From Shinisaurus crocodilurus (lineage: Eukaryota > Chordata > Lepidosauria > Squamata > Shinisauridae), in the NCBI GenBank assembly GCA_021292165.1, contig CM037878.1, positions 290,580,971 to 290,644,970 of the forward strand: DNA of 64,000 bases, read 5' to 3'. The notes below the pieces were generated by a model, which worked only from the letters and a program-made list of their open reading frames with translations, did no database searches and was not told the origin of the DNA. Shown in pieces: positions 1 through 10,523 of this stretch. The stretch's first letter is position 1, and each line of letters starts with the position of its first letter. The position numbers and the translations under genes were made by a program.

Positions 1-159
1 AAAGATTACCCCCGGCCGCTGGTCCTGAATAGCTGAACGTGGGCGACTGGTGACTGAGGTCTGTACCGCTTGAGGCTTCCTGTTAGAAACCTGGGAAGCT
101 GCTTTAGACGATTTTATGCGTCTAGCCCAGAGTATTACCTGTTCTTGGTAGGGATCTAT

Positions 160-435
160 GGATTTTGTTAAACCTGTTCGGTGTTTCACGGATTGTCAGG
201 CGTCTTTCATTCTGTCCGCTCATTGATGGAATTGGATTTTTTTTTTTTAGGGATGTACTAAGATTTCGTTCCTGTTTGCAAATGCACATCTGTGCTAATG
301 CACTCGGCACAAGTGCATACTTGCAAAAATGCACCTTTGCACAAATCCACCAAGAAAAAAAAAAGGGCCTGCGAGTCCACGGAACGTGCTGCATTGGACG
401 GGGTCTGCCGGAAGAATGGCGAGGAGGTTATTAAG
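160..435. repeat. Dispersed repeat shared with 40860-41050
   Basis: ttgttaaacctgttcggtg, catctttcat-type and gtccgctcattgatggaa blocks recur near 40877-40950. At 40861 the repeat opens with tagggatgcacaaat, a hAT-like start. An older DNA-transposon derivative is possible. Confidence 0.4.
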
Positions 436-681
436 ACTCAACAGGTAGTGCAGTGAACTTTCACAGCATCCAGAAGCCAGAGTAGTTTTTGGGAGCCATG
501 CCAGGGTCTTGTGTATAGCCTCAGCTTGTATTAGGTAGAAAGAGCACCAGAGATCATTGCTTCGTAGCTGCTTTCCCCAATTATATTCTTTACATAAGGC
601 CTCCTTTTGCTGTGAGACCCGAAACTGTCCGCTTTACTGAAGCAGCTTCAGCCGCCCCCGTCTCCCAGGAAGAGAGGTTAG

Positions 682-1200
682 TGTGGAGAAAGACTGCCAA
701 CTGTCCTTCTTGGCGGGTTCGGCCACTCGGGGGTTAACCCGGACTCGGGTAGCCCTCTATCAGCGGTACGCAGCTCTCTGGCAGAAGCCGCGACCAATTA
801 TAACGCAGGCAACAAAGCGAGGAGACCGAGTTTTGAATGGACGCTACTACACTGTTATGGGTAAGCAGAGTTTAGTGGAGCGTAACAGAACATATACAAA
901 GCGCCACGCTAAGCACACACCTACAATTGAGCTGGTAGCGAGCCGCAAAAGCAATACAGACAGTCGTACCTGGAAATGCCTTGTTCCTAGAAAGCCGCTT
1001 AACTCCAAAAGGGCTGTTCTCTGTTAGCGTTGTTCACTGGGAGCTCCCCCAGGGTTGAAGGTGGTTTGACCTGAGCCATGGACCTTGCAGCTTGCTGCCT
1101 CCAGACCAACAACCCTTTTCCCCGCCACTGACCCTGGGTTTTATACCCTCCGTTGGGGCCCCTCCTTGTCGTGCCCCCTCCTGGCACGACTGGTTTTTCT
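682..1200 (-). mobile_element. Diverged endogenous-retrovirus LTR (same family as 7897, 45072, 60432)
   Basis: The segment begins TGTGGAG and shares with the three solo LTRs below an edge hairpin, a ggttcggc...gggttaacccgg block and a caacaaccctttt block. The last lies 426 bases from the edge here and 428 in the 7897 copy. On the minus strand GTATAAAA (about 1133-1148) sits where the other copies read TAGAAAA, so it is a likely U3 TATA box. The far edge is not resolved; by colinearity it should lie near 1450-1530. Older than the other copies. Confidence 0.65.
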
Positions 1201-1664
1201 TGTTTGCCCGCACCTAGGAGTCTTTGGCTGTTCCTTTCTTCTATCCAACACCTGGGAATGAATATTTCACAGCTCCTTCCGCTGCCAGACCAGGGACTTG
1301 CCAGGGGGCATGTTAATGACTCCTATTGTGATTCTTGGGTGTCTGATGCTATCTTGCGGTATGTGTGCATATAGGTGTGTGTGTGTCTGCTCTAGTGCCC
1401 CAGGAGTGACGTCCGTCATATCGGGAAGCCCTGTGACTGAAGGGACGTGTGTGTAAGCTTCCTTTTGCTTGTTCATGGATAGTCTGCATCCATCTTTCAT
1501 CACTGCATGCAATAAACTGCATGTTATCTTTCACACAAGTGGTTTTATTTCTTCCCGATTTGTCCTCGAATCTAAAGTGAGGTGCCTTGGCTGGACTAGG
1601 CCCCCCGGGGCGACACATGTGCGCGAAGAGCCGGCCTGCTGTGGAATCCGCAGCGGGATTTCTC

Positions 1665-1835
1665 TGGCCTCCCCGCTAACTCCTGGCTGCCCGGGGTCTC
1701 AGGCCAGGGGAGGGCGCTTCCCCATCACCTGCTACCTAAGATCTGTTTCACGGGAGATGCCAGGGATTGAACCGGGGACCTTCTGCGTTCAAAGCAGGGG
1801 CTCTCCTACTGAGCGGCGGCCTCTCTCGTTGCAGT
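1665..1835 (-). mobile_element. tRNA-Ala-like SINE
   Basis: The minus-strand head has an A box (gctcagtaggagag) and B box (ggttcaatccctggc) resembling tRNA-Ala, followed by the aggtagcaggtgatggg and cctgagaccccgggcagcc body. No mature tRNA fold is intact, so it is a SINE and not a tRNA gene. Confidence 0.75.
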
Positions 1836-1910
1836 TCCCCTCTCTGGGCAGTTCGGATTAGCCCTGCTTCAAAACTCGGTTGTCTTGTCCCAAAGAGTGC
1901 CTCCTTCTTT

Positions 1911-1945
1911 CTCTCCTTCCTTCCTTCCTTCCTTCCTTCTTTATT
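1911..1945. repeat. (TTCC)n microsatellite
   Basis: Six to seven ttcc units; similar tracts at 22632-22656 and 29936-29975. Confidence 0.9.
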
Positions 1946-3490
1946 TCTGTGGGCTGCAAGATGCAAAAGGCAGAAACGCACGCACCAAGCCTGGAAACAG
2001 CAGCTCTTCTCTGACTAGCAGATCCAGGCAGAATGTCATCCATCCTCGTCGTTCTGTCTATATCAGAGGAGGGCTACTTGTGGGGCTGGATTGGGCCCCC
2101 TGTAACACTCCAGGGACCACATCCCTCCCCTGCCGGAAGTGGCTGCCACTGCCAAAATCCAGAGGATGTAAATGGAATAGCAACCCACAAAAAAGAGAAC
2201 AGGGTAATGAAACTGATATAAGCCCGTGACTATCCTTGAAACCCTTGAGAAAGGCAAATATTGCACGAAACAAGAATTCCAAACCGGTTTCTTGTTGGGG
2301 GAAAAAAACAAGTGAGGATACGGAGCATATCAGGCTTCTGGAAACCATTCCAAGGAGAAATAATGCTTTAAGCCACTCAGAAAAAAAACCCGGAGAGGAA
2401 GGCTCACTTGAAGGCCATCTCAAAAAATAAGAGTAAAGGCTGCAGCAACTCCATGAAGACAAAGAAAAAACAAAGGAAGGTTTTCATTAACTCTATAAAA
2501 ATACAGCAAGTTTGGTGGATGCTAAACCCCTGAAAGATAAGGGGGTGATTACCATTGAATATAATTATACATGATGTATACTCTGTGTTACAGCATGATT
2601 AGTGAACAGTTTGTAAAGTTTGATTATTGAAAAGTTTTGAAAGTTTATATAAATATTAAATCAATATGTGTTGTAAAAAAATGTTTAAAATCCCAAAAAT
2701 AGATAAAAGAAAGTTTAAATATAATTATTGAACACGTATTGTTAAAAAGTTGTTAAAAAATTAAAAAAAAAAAAAAGATAAAAGAAAGTTCTATCACGGT
2801 GGTGTTTTCACACTTTCTTTGATATACTGCCAAAATCCCGGCAATGTTGCTGGGAAACAGGGTGCACGGGGCAGGTGAGCCTTGTTTCGCAGTACAGCTT
2901 CCACGAAAAGCTGCTGGGCGGCTGCCGGGAGACCCATTCTCCAGAGATGGGTTTTGAGGGGAGCCGTCCCCACGTGCTCCATTTCTCTGCAGAGCAGCGG
3001 TGGTTCTGCTCCGAAACAGGCAGCCGCCCCACCCCGCCGGGCTCTTCGCCGTATGCAAGCCTCCCACGAATGGCCCACATCACAAGGACGGACATGTTGC
3101 CAGCCGCCAAGCAGGCGGTAGAGGGTGGTAGTACTTTGTGCTTTCACACGGCGCTTCTTGGACTTTCTGGCTCCTTCACATTCATCTTCTCTTGCAAATC
3201 CTCGGCTTGCCCTACCGTAGAGGGTTGGCGCTGTTCTCTCCATTCTGCAGAAGTGTGTGGGGGGGTGACGGTGAGAGGCTGAGAGGTGGTGGCTTGTCCA
3301 ATCACCTCCAAGGCCAGGGTGGAATTTGAACTCGGGGCTCCGTGGCTCACTCCTCTGTTATCCAGCATCTCGACTCGCGTGTGGGACACACAAAGGCTGC
3401 CGGGCCTTTGGGAGTGCTCGTTGAGGATTGGAAGAGTTTTCAGATGCAGCTCTCGAAAGTTTTATGTAGTTGGAGGAATGTCTCAAGAGC
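1946..3490. other. No gene recognised
   Basis: AT-rich at 2480-2790, otherwise mixed; overlapping frames at 2753-3282 on both strands show no domain or splice support. Confidence 0.4.
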
Positions 3491-3499
3491 CCTGTTCAG

Positions 3500-3673
3500 A
3501 CTGTGGCTCACGCTGGCTCAGCTTGTCTGAGCGTGGAAAGCTAAGCAGGGTCAGGCCTGGTTGTTACTTGGATGGGAGACCCCCTCCTCTAGCTTCCTGC
3601 ATTGAGCAGGGGGTTGGACTCGATGGCCTTGTAGGCTCCTTCCCACCCTGTGATCTATGAAAATCTATGAAGA
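3500..3673 (+). mobile_element. 5S-rRNA-derived SINE with CR1 tail
   Basis: The head matches the internal promoter half of 5S rRNA (ggaaagctaagcagggtcag, then cctggttgttacttggatgg, gagacc). The 3' half is the CR1 end (ttgagcagggggttggactc ... ccttgtaggctcc) with gatctatgaaaatctatg. No complete 5S gene is present. Confidence 0.85.
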
Positions 3674-3770
3674 TCGTTTGGCAGAGCAACCTGGGCTTAT
3701 ATTTACGAGGAGTGGAACAGGGAGACCCCGGAGAGAGAAAAAAGATGCATTTTGTTTAGCCACAAATAAG

Positions 3771-3938
3771 CAGGGGCAGCTGGTGGCCCCAACGTCCGTG
3801 GAGTGGTGTATCCACTCCGGCTTTCAGCCTGAACGGTAAAGGAGCGACCCATGGTGCTGAACCTAGCACAGCTCCTTTACAGTTCAGACTAAAATCCGGA
3901 GTGGATACACCACCCCACGGACATTGGGGCCGCCACTG
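3771..3938. mobile_element. Foldback element (about 60-bp arms), hAT-like
   Basis: The left arm, about 3781-3845, is closely repeated in inverse at 3869-3935 (blocks such as gtggtgtatccactccgg and taaaggagc). The left end reads CAGGGGCAGCTGG and the right end GGGGCCGCCACTG. Candidate duplications caaataag / caaatgaa match at 6 of 8. It would form a strong hairpin. Confidence 0.6.
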
Positions 3939-4032
3939 CAAATGAAGCTGTCTCCTTGCTGGCTGAGCTGGGCGGAGAGCTGTGGCTGTGCTTTGCCCCA
4001 GCGGAGAGGAGGGGAGGGAGAGATAGGGGGAT

Positions 4033-4033
4033 G

Positions 4034-4076
<43 letters not shown>

Positions 4077-4078
4077 CA
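4033..4078. repeat. (GATA)n microsatellite
   Basis: Eleven or so perfect gata units. Confidence 0.95.
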
Positions 4079-4410
4079 ATAAATGTGTGTGCCTTTAGTA
4101 GAACAACTCAGATTGGTGTAGGAGGAGTAATTAGTGTTTCCATGTGTTGGACTATAACGCCCATGATCCACAGCCATTGGTCATGCTGGCGGGGTTTTTG
4201 CAGCGATGGGAGTTGTAGTCCACCGCATCTGGAAGGGGGCCAGGCTAGGGGAAAGCTGGTATAGAATTTTTCCTAATTGCTCAAGCTGCTCCCCAAACAA
4301 ATTATTTTTATATCCCATACAGCAAGCCAGTAACCTAGGCCTGTGTTATGCCCTTAACACATGGGGGAAGTGGAGGCTGAAAAATAACGGATTTCCTAAG
4401 GCCACATAAA

Positions 4411-4740
4411 GACCTAAGTTCACACAGAACGCTAACCCATGGCTTGTTTAACCCATGGCTTGTTACCCTACCGAGGGTTTGTCTGGCAGGCGGTCGAACA
4501 AACCATGGTTTGTTTTCTCAGTCCCCGGGTTGTTTCTTTCCCTGCTCCCTCGCCCGCTTTCTTCCTGTATCCCAAATGCCTTTGCGGTGCTGTAATACAG
4601 GCATGTAGAGCATCTGGGTTTTTTGACTGCTCCTTCCCACCGCTTCTGTAGCCTGGCGAAGCAACCCATGAAAACCCATGGTTCTGGGTTCACACACAAC
4701 GATAACCCATGGCTTACACAACCCAGTGAGCTGCAGGCCA
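4411..4740. repeat. Interspersed repeat with repeated aacccatgg motifs
   Basis: Two direct copies of a ttcacac-aacg-taacccatggctt block (about 4419 and 4690) bracket the segment; aacaaaccatggtttgtt is a central palindrome. Probably a DNA-transposon derivative; the class is not fixed. Confidence 0.4.
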
Positions 4741-5399
4741 CATTATGCTGAAAGTGAAGCAAAGAACTAAGGCCAGAGGTGTGAGCTTAATTTACGGCTT
4801 CTCGACAGCTTTGTGTCATGTTTTCATGCGTTTCCTGCCCGAGCTAGACCATGTCTTAATACACTTCCTGGAGCAGGAAGCTCGGGCCATGTGCCATGAC
4901 CTTATCTGCGATCAACACCGAGCTTGTTCTGCAGCTGGAAATGTTGCCCCTCATTCACTGGAAGGTCACATTTATTACAGTGAAGTAATAACGGGGAAGG
5001 CGAAGGGGGGACGGGAAGGTAGATATTTTCTGCATTATTTGGTATGACTGGCGGGGCTGTTGAGAATTTCCTCTTTCATTTCCCTTTCTGCTAGCCTTCG
5101 TGATTACAGAAGATAACATTGAAGCAGGCAGGCAGGGTTTGAATGGCTGCAGTGTTCCCCGGGCTGGAATGCCAGTGCCCTCCAGCAGAACCCTTTGTCT
5201 TCACAGACATCAAGTTTCCCCTTGTGTGCGCAGCATCGCCAGTGGGTCCTTTCCAAAAGGTTCGGCTCAAAACCTCCCTGGAACCCCCCCCCCCATTTAT
5301 CTCCTGATCCCAAAAGAGTGGGGGCTGGTTGTGTTGACACCAGGAACTCTTCACCCAGAATTGGAGACATTTGCTGCTGCTGCTGCTCTTCTTCTTCTT

Positions 5400-5640
5400 C
5401 TTTATTTATTTATTTATTATATTTATACCCTGCCTTTTCTCCTGCAAGGAACCCAAGGCGGCTTACATAATCCTCCTCCTCCTCCTCTCCAGTTTATCCT
5501 CACAACAACCCTGTGAGGTAGGTTAGGCTGAGAGTCAGTGACTGGCCCAAAGTCACCCAGTGAGTTTCATGGCCGAGCGGGGACTAGAACCCGGATCTCC
5601 CGAGTCCCAGTCCAAAACTCTAACCACTATGCCACACTGG
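5400..5640 (-). mobile_element. CORE/MIR-like SINE
   Basis: On the minus strand: a tRNA-like head (tggcatagtggttagag A box, gggttctagtcc B box), a CORE block (gggtgactttgggccagtcac ... cctcacagggttgttgtgagg) and an L2-like tail (ccgccttgggttcc...ataaatataataaata). Full length. The head abuts the 5641 microsatellite. Confidence 0.88.
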
Positions 5641-5798
5641 GTCTTCTTCTTCTTCTTCTTCTTCTTCTTCTTCTTCTTCTTCTTCTTCTTCTTCTTCTTC
5701 TTCTTCTTCTTCTTCTTCTTCTTCTTCTTCTTCTTCTTCTCCTCCTCCTCCTCCTCCTCCTCCTCCTCATTAATACTACTACTACTACTTCTACATCA

Positions 5799-5833
<35 letters not shown>

Positions 5834-5834
5834 T
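5641..5834. repeat. Compound trinucleotide microsatellite
   Basis: About 33 ttc units, about 10 tcc units, a short tac/atc mix, then about 10 att units. The long purine/pyrimidine tract could form triplex DNA. Poly-Leu and poly-Phe frames here are artefacts. Confidence 0.95.
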
Positions 5835-6359
5835 TCGCCCTGTCTCTGCCTTCAGCCAAGGCATACTAAGACACCAGATCTCAAGCTCTGAATAAAGCAG
5901 TCAGTCAGTTGTGTCGACTATTGTGTAGACTCGCTAACGGCAGGAAAAGAGAACGTTGAGCTTTTTTGGCTCAGCTTGTAGGTTCTTTTGGTGCAGGATT
6001 GCTGCGGCAGGATGCCGTGCACGTTTACTCTGGAGTAAGTCCCACTGAGCCCAAAGAGCCTTGTGTTGTAGTAGTACCGACTGCATTCATATTCCACCTT
6101 CCCTCCAGGGAGCTCAGCAACCGGTCATTTTTAGAGTGAATTATTGGAGGGTATTTCTTTCCCTTCTGACTATATATTCGTGCTCTCTATGCTAATAGCA
6201 GACTCTGGGAGAACTGCAAGGTCTGCAGAAATACAAAAAATCTTTAGGAGCCCAATGAACGCTGAGTGACCACAGAAGCGCCGAATGTTTGTTGTGGGGT
6301 GTGTGGAATGGAATGGAGCAACCTGGAAAGCGCGTGGCTGGCTGACCTGCCCACGCGCA

Positions 6360-6725
6360 CTTATTTATTTATTTATTTATTTATTATTAATATTTATTTA
6401 TCGCCCATCTGGCCGGCAACCGGCCACCCTGGGCGATGTACACACAATAAAATACATAAATACAATAAAATACATTAAAACAATATAAAAATTTTAAAAT
6501 CTTAACCCACCCCATATTCCCGCCTGAACAACCAGGTTTTTAATGAGCGACGGAAGCTCATCAGAGAGGGGGCATGGCGGAGGTCACTCGGGAGAGAGTT
6601 CCACAGTATGGGGGCCGCCACAGAAAAGGCCCTTGGAGTAGTCAAAGCTGAAACCCCAGGGGAGGCATCATAAAGGAGCTGCCTACCAAAGCTATGTATA
6701 ATAGAAGTATCTTTTCTTGATATTC
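6360..6725 (-). mobile_element. L2-type LINE 3' end
   Basis: Minus-strand frame RAFSVAAPILWNSLPSDLRHAPSLMSF-RRSLKTWLFRREYGVG, then a 3' UTR with catcgcccagggtggcc and an aataaataaata tail at 6360-6385. 5' side joined to a foldback MITE. Confidence 0.82.
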
Positions 6726-6732
6726 TTGACAG

Positions 6733-6867
6733 CAGTGTTCTCCAACCTTGGGTCCCCAGATGTTTTTGGCCTACAACTCCCAGCATGCCCCAGCCAGCTA
6801 CGCTGGCTGGGGCATGCTGGGAGTTGTAGGCTAAAAACATCTGGGGACCCAAGGTTGGAGAACACTG
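6733..6867. mobile_element. Foldback hAT MITE (family A)
   Basis: 135-bp near-perfect palindrome from CAGTGTTCTCCAACC to its complement, with the arms meeting at gctacgctggc. Flanking 8-mers cttgacag / ctttacag (7 of 8). Each arm carries the CTACAACTCCCAGCATGCC block. Inserted at the edge of an L2 fragment. Confidence 0.9.
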
Positions 6868-7404
6868 CTTTACAGTATGATGATGCCAGAAAGTATAATT
6901 GTTAATCACTCTCCTCGTGGAGGCAAGCGAAGGAACCGGCATAAAATGTACTCTTCTAAATGGCAATGCCGAATTCCCCCCCTGAACTTTCCTCCCCAAA
7001 GCCCCCAGTTGCTTTCACACTAGTCCTTTAATCTGGCACTGCCTCCTTTTGCTCACTTGCTGTTTATGGAGAATTCACACGGTTGTCAAGTCGTTGCAGT
7101 CCAGTGTTCCCTGTGTTGTATTTCCATGTTGTTTCCCCCCCCCCAGAGAGGATTTGTGTCAATAAAACAAAATTGCAGCAGCTTCCTACCCGGTATGGAC
7201 AGGAAAAGCATTATTTTCAGGGCTCTGGTGCCTTTAATTAAAATGATCCTCTTGGCAGATCTTTGGCCATTTTTGTGGTTCCTTAGGAGCATGATTGTGG
7301 GTTTAGTGATAAATTCCCCGCAAGTTCTCTCTTAGTTGCCACAATGCCAGCTTCGGTTTGGAGTCGGGGGGTGGACTGGGTGAGAGCTTTAATTACTGGT
7401 TTCC

Positions 7405-7560
7405 TAAGACAATAAGAAGAGCCATGCTGGATCAGACCAAAGGCCTCTCCGTGCATCTGGGAAGCCCACAAGCAGGACACGAGTGCAATAGCCCCTTCCC
7501 GGCCTTGTTTGCCAGCAGCTGGTACCCAGAACCAGCTCGTTGCAGATTTTGCCTCCATCC
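7405..7560 (+). mobile_element. CR1-like repeat fragment (gccatgctggatcagacc type)
   Basis: Contains the reptilian gccatgctggatcagaccaaagg...gggaagcccacaagcagg block, with an internal deletion. It is the same family as the pieces at 16478, 33483 and 38322. Confidence 0.6.
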
Positions 7561-7633
7561 AGTCTTACTGAGCTATAATTCTGTGTTTAGGAAGCCCTTG
7601 GATGCCACTTAACCATCTAACTATCTAATACTA

Positions 7634-7769
7634 AAGGTGCAATTCAATGTATGTTTGGACAGAAAAAAGGCCCACAACTCCCAGCATGCCTCAGCCAGCA
7701 TGGCTGGCTGGGGCATGCTGGGAGTTGTAGGCCTTTTTTTTCTGTCCAAACATGCATAGGACTGAGCTC
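7634..7769. mobile_element. Foldback MITE (family B, TA-flanked)
   Basis: A palindrome with ends related to aaggtgcaatcctatgca, flanked by TA on both sides. Inside them is a cagaaaaaagg / ccttttttttctg pair, then the same cacaactcccagcatgcc...ggcatgctgggagttgtagg core found in family A. Confidence 0.75.
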
Positions 7770-7896
7770 TAAGTAGTTAAACACTTTTTAGACAATTGCC
7801 ACGTGTTGGGTTCACTCTTGGTATCATACTAACTCAAATTGGCGGCGGCGGGGGGGGATCTTTAGCTCCTTTTTCAGTGTTTATTAAATAACATAT

Positions 7897-8706
7897 TGTG
7901 GAAGACCAGCAACCGGGTCTTCTGCGTGAGTTCGGCACTTAACGGGTTAACCGGCACTGAGATATAGCCCGTCAAGGGGATATTAAGCGATTAAAACTCA
8001 ACTGTCTGCTACCTAAAGAGCACACAAGTCCATTCACATCAAAGAACCAGACGCTTTATTTACGGTAGATTAATGGAGCGGAACTAATAGACTTCTAGGG
8101 ATACTACAGCATAAACAAAACGAAGTCGTGACCTCATAGATCCGGAAATCCTTATTTCCCAGGCTAGCGTATTGCAGCAACAGAGTTACCTTGCACCAGA
8201 GACGTTACGCTTCCAAGCTTCTGGTCTGCCTAGCCTGACTCCGAGCCCGTCCGTGCTCGGGGAAGAGAACTGCTTGACCCAGCCGAGGCTGGACTTGGAA
8301 GGTGTCAGCCCACCCGTGTTCCCAACAACCCTTTTCGGGTGGGTAGAGGGGTTTTCTACCCCTTCTCTCCCCCCTCCCCGCCCCTTGCTGATCAGGTGGG
8401 CTTATTCCTGCCCCGGGAAAGGTGACGTCTTGCATTTACTGGTTTCCTTCAGGGGATACTTTGCAGCTCTTTGAGACTGCCCTTTACCTCTGGATGGTCC
8501 ATGTGTCCTCTTGGGGATTCGGGTAGATGTTTCCCATTGTGTACCTGTCTGGCCAGACCTGCATCTCCTGTCTTTCCTGTGTCTCCCCCCCCCCCCCAAT
8601 GGGGAGTATGCAGGCAGGGGTTGCCAGGGGAAAACTAGGTGTGGTTGCTAAGGGGAGGCTATGTCAGGGTTCGTGTCACTGTGTGTGCACTCAGGTTTTC
8701 TCCACA
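7897..8706 (-). mobile_element. Endogenous-retrovirus solo LTR with 5-bp TSD
   Basis: 810 bp beginning TG and ending CA, flanked by a perfect 5-bp duplication (catat, 7892-7896 and 8707-8711). No internal retroviral sequence is present, so this is a solo LTR left by LTR-LTR recombination. Minus-strand orientation is inferred from AATAAA on that strand near 8058 and a TATA-like TAGAAAA near 8352. The edge carries a 7-bp stem hairpin with an 8-nt loop at 7901-7922. Confidence 0.9.
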
Positions 8707-9117
8707 CATATACTCTCAGTACAACATGACATCCAAATACAGTCATATAGGCTGAAACAATAGTGATAAGAAATGCCTAGACTTCCAAGACCTTCCTAGC
8801 TAGCTTGAGATTTGAAGCGGAGAGCTCTCCCAAGTCCAAATCTCTTCCCCAGCTCTGAATAAGCTGTATGCAGGCTTCGGTGAGCTTCTGGATGCTAAGA
8901 AGCTGATATGCCCCAAACATCATAGTTATACACTTTCTACAACGTTGCTTCATGGTTTACTAGTCCATATATTTGAGCTCAGGCTTAACTCCTAAAAAAT
9001 GTCAACGAGATTAAAACACAGAAAAGCTTAAGGTGAACATATATCTTTCAGGCTAGACAATTTATTATGTATTACTATTTATTTATATATTACTATTTAT
9101 ATATTTTATGTATATAT

Positions 9118-9335
9118 TACTGTTACATTTATATCCCACCTTTCCCTCAAGGTAGCATACATGATCCTCATTCTCCTTTTTATCCTCACAACAACCCTGT
9201 GAGGTAGGTTAGTCTGAGAGCCAGTGACTGGGCCAAAGTCACCCAGTGAGCTTCGTGGCTGAGCGGGGACTAGAACCCAGATCTCCCAAGTCCCAGTCAA
9301 GCACTCTCACCAGTGCACCAGACTGGCTCTCAAGA
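9118..9335 (-). mobile_element. CORE/MIR-like SINE
   Basis: Same family as 5400-5640; head at 9330, tail at about 9118-9145 with ttatatccc, a little diverged. Confidence 0.85.
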
Positions 9336-9623
9336 TTGATTCTGAATCCTATCTTTGAGAAAACAACTCCCATCTCAAAATTTACTACTTAAATATAATT
9401 GCATAAACTTTCCTAGACGTAGCTATTTCACATTTGATAGTGTATAGCTTATACATACATACATCTGTTTGTTACGGTCATACGGCCCAACATATACACT
9501 TTACATTCCAACTCTCAGAAAGAATAATCATACATAATAATACATGGTTATAAACAAAACAGCTCTCACTTTTTCCCTACAAAAACAACCCCCTCCTTTT
9601 CATAGCAGCTAGGAAGAATTTAG

Positions 9624-10403
9624 CAGGGATGTTGAAGAGTCCTTGGTCTCGAGTCACGAGTCGAGTCACGAGTCTTTGGACCCGAGTCTCGAGTCCGAGT
9701 CCTTGGTCCAAAATGGTGACTCACGAGTCACGAGTCACGAGTCACTCCCAAAACTGACTCCACGAGTCCCTATTAAAACCAATGGGGTTTCCCCCCAACA
9801 AAATAAGGCTACTTCAGATGTGTGGCTTAAATAAATTCTAGGCACAAGTGTGCCTTTTTATTTCAAAACTCTGCCACTGATTTTGGCAAGAACAGACCAG
9901 GCAGCCAAACCCAAAATAACCAGACAGGCAGAGGAGGCAGGGAACCCCAAAGCAGGCAGGCAGAGGCCTTTGTCTTGGACAATTCAACTGTTGAACAGGT
10001 CAAGAAGAGACCAGGCAGGCAGAGGAGGCTGGGAACCCCAAACAGGCAGGCAGAGGCAGCCAAACCCAAAATGTCTGACCCTAACCCAAACCCCCCACAA
10101 CAACACATCAATCAAAATAAATCTCAACACATCGTTGGGGCTGCGCTCCTGGTAGCTGTCCATAGTGGCCGAGCAGCGGCGCGCCTCGCTTCCATGCGCT
10201 CTTCTTCACTGGTGATCGCGCTCCTTCTGGCACAGCCAGAAGACTCGTCAACAGCCCAGGGATGTTGACGAGTCCTTGGTCTCGAGTCCCGAGTCGAGTC
10301 TCGAGTCCCATTAAAAATATTGGGACTCGAGTCCGAGTCGAGTCAGAGGGGGGACTCAGTCCGACTCACGAGTCGAGTCCTTGAGTCCGAGTCCCCATCC
10401 CTG
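9624..10403. mobile_element. Non-autonomous hAT element with GAGTC arrays (copy 1)
   Basis: The element starts CAGGGATG and ends CATCCCTG (hAT/Ac-type terminal inverted repeats) and is flanked by an exact 8-bp duplication, gaatttag (9616-9623, 10404-10411). Both ends carry dense runs of cgagtc/gactcg units. The interior holds direct repeats of accaggcaggcagagg and a segment (about 10071-10256) not shared with the second copy. A 147-bp mini-element with its own CAGGGATG start sits at 10257-10403. No transposase frame is visible. Confidence 0.9.
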
Positions 10404-10523
10404 GAATTTAGTAACTGAAGAAGTGACTGCTGGATTTTGGCCACATGAACAAAAAGTGACCAACCATTCATCAGGTAAACCATGAAACCTCCTTAAGAGT
10501 GGCGAAATTAGGTTCTCCCTCAA

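Noticed and set aside
683..1027. 114-residue frame
   Set aside because: It lies within a diverged LTR, antisense to the inferred LTR transcript.
1741..1830. tRNA-Ala gene candidate
   Set aside because: The A and B boxes are recognisable but the acceptor stem is not, and a SINE body follows.
3500..3600. 5S rRNA gene candidate
   Set aside because: Only the internal promoter half is present and it is joined to a CR1 tail, so it is a SINE.
4033..4078. GATA repeat as evidence of a sex chromosome
   Set aside because: A short GATA tract is common genome-wide and is not diagnostic.
5538..5895. Poly-Leu and poly-Phe proteins
   Set aside because: Translations of a trinucleotide microsatellite.
9624..10403. 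CRISPR-like or satellite array (gagtc repeats)
   Set aside because: Units are irregular and short, have no spacers, and sit at transposon ends in a eukaryotic genome.
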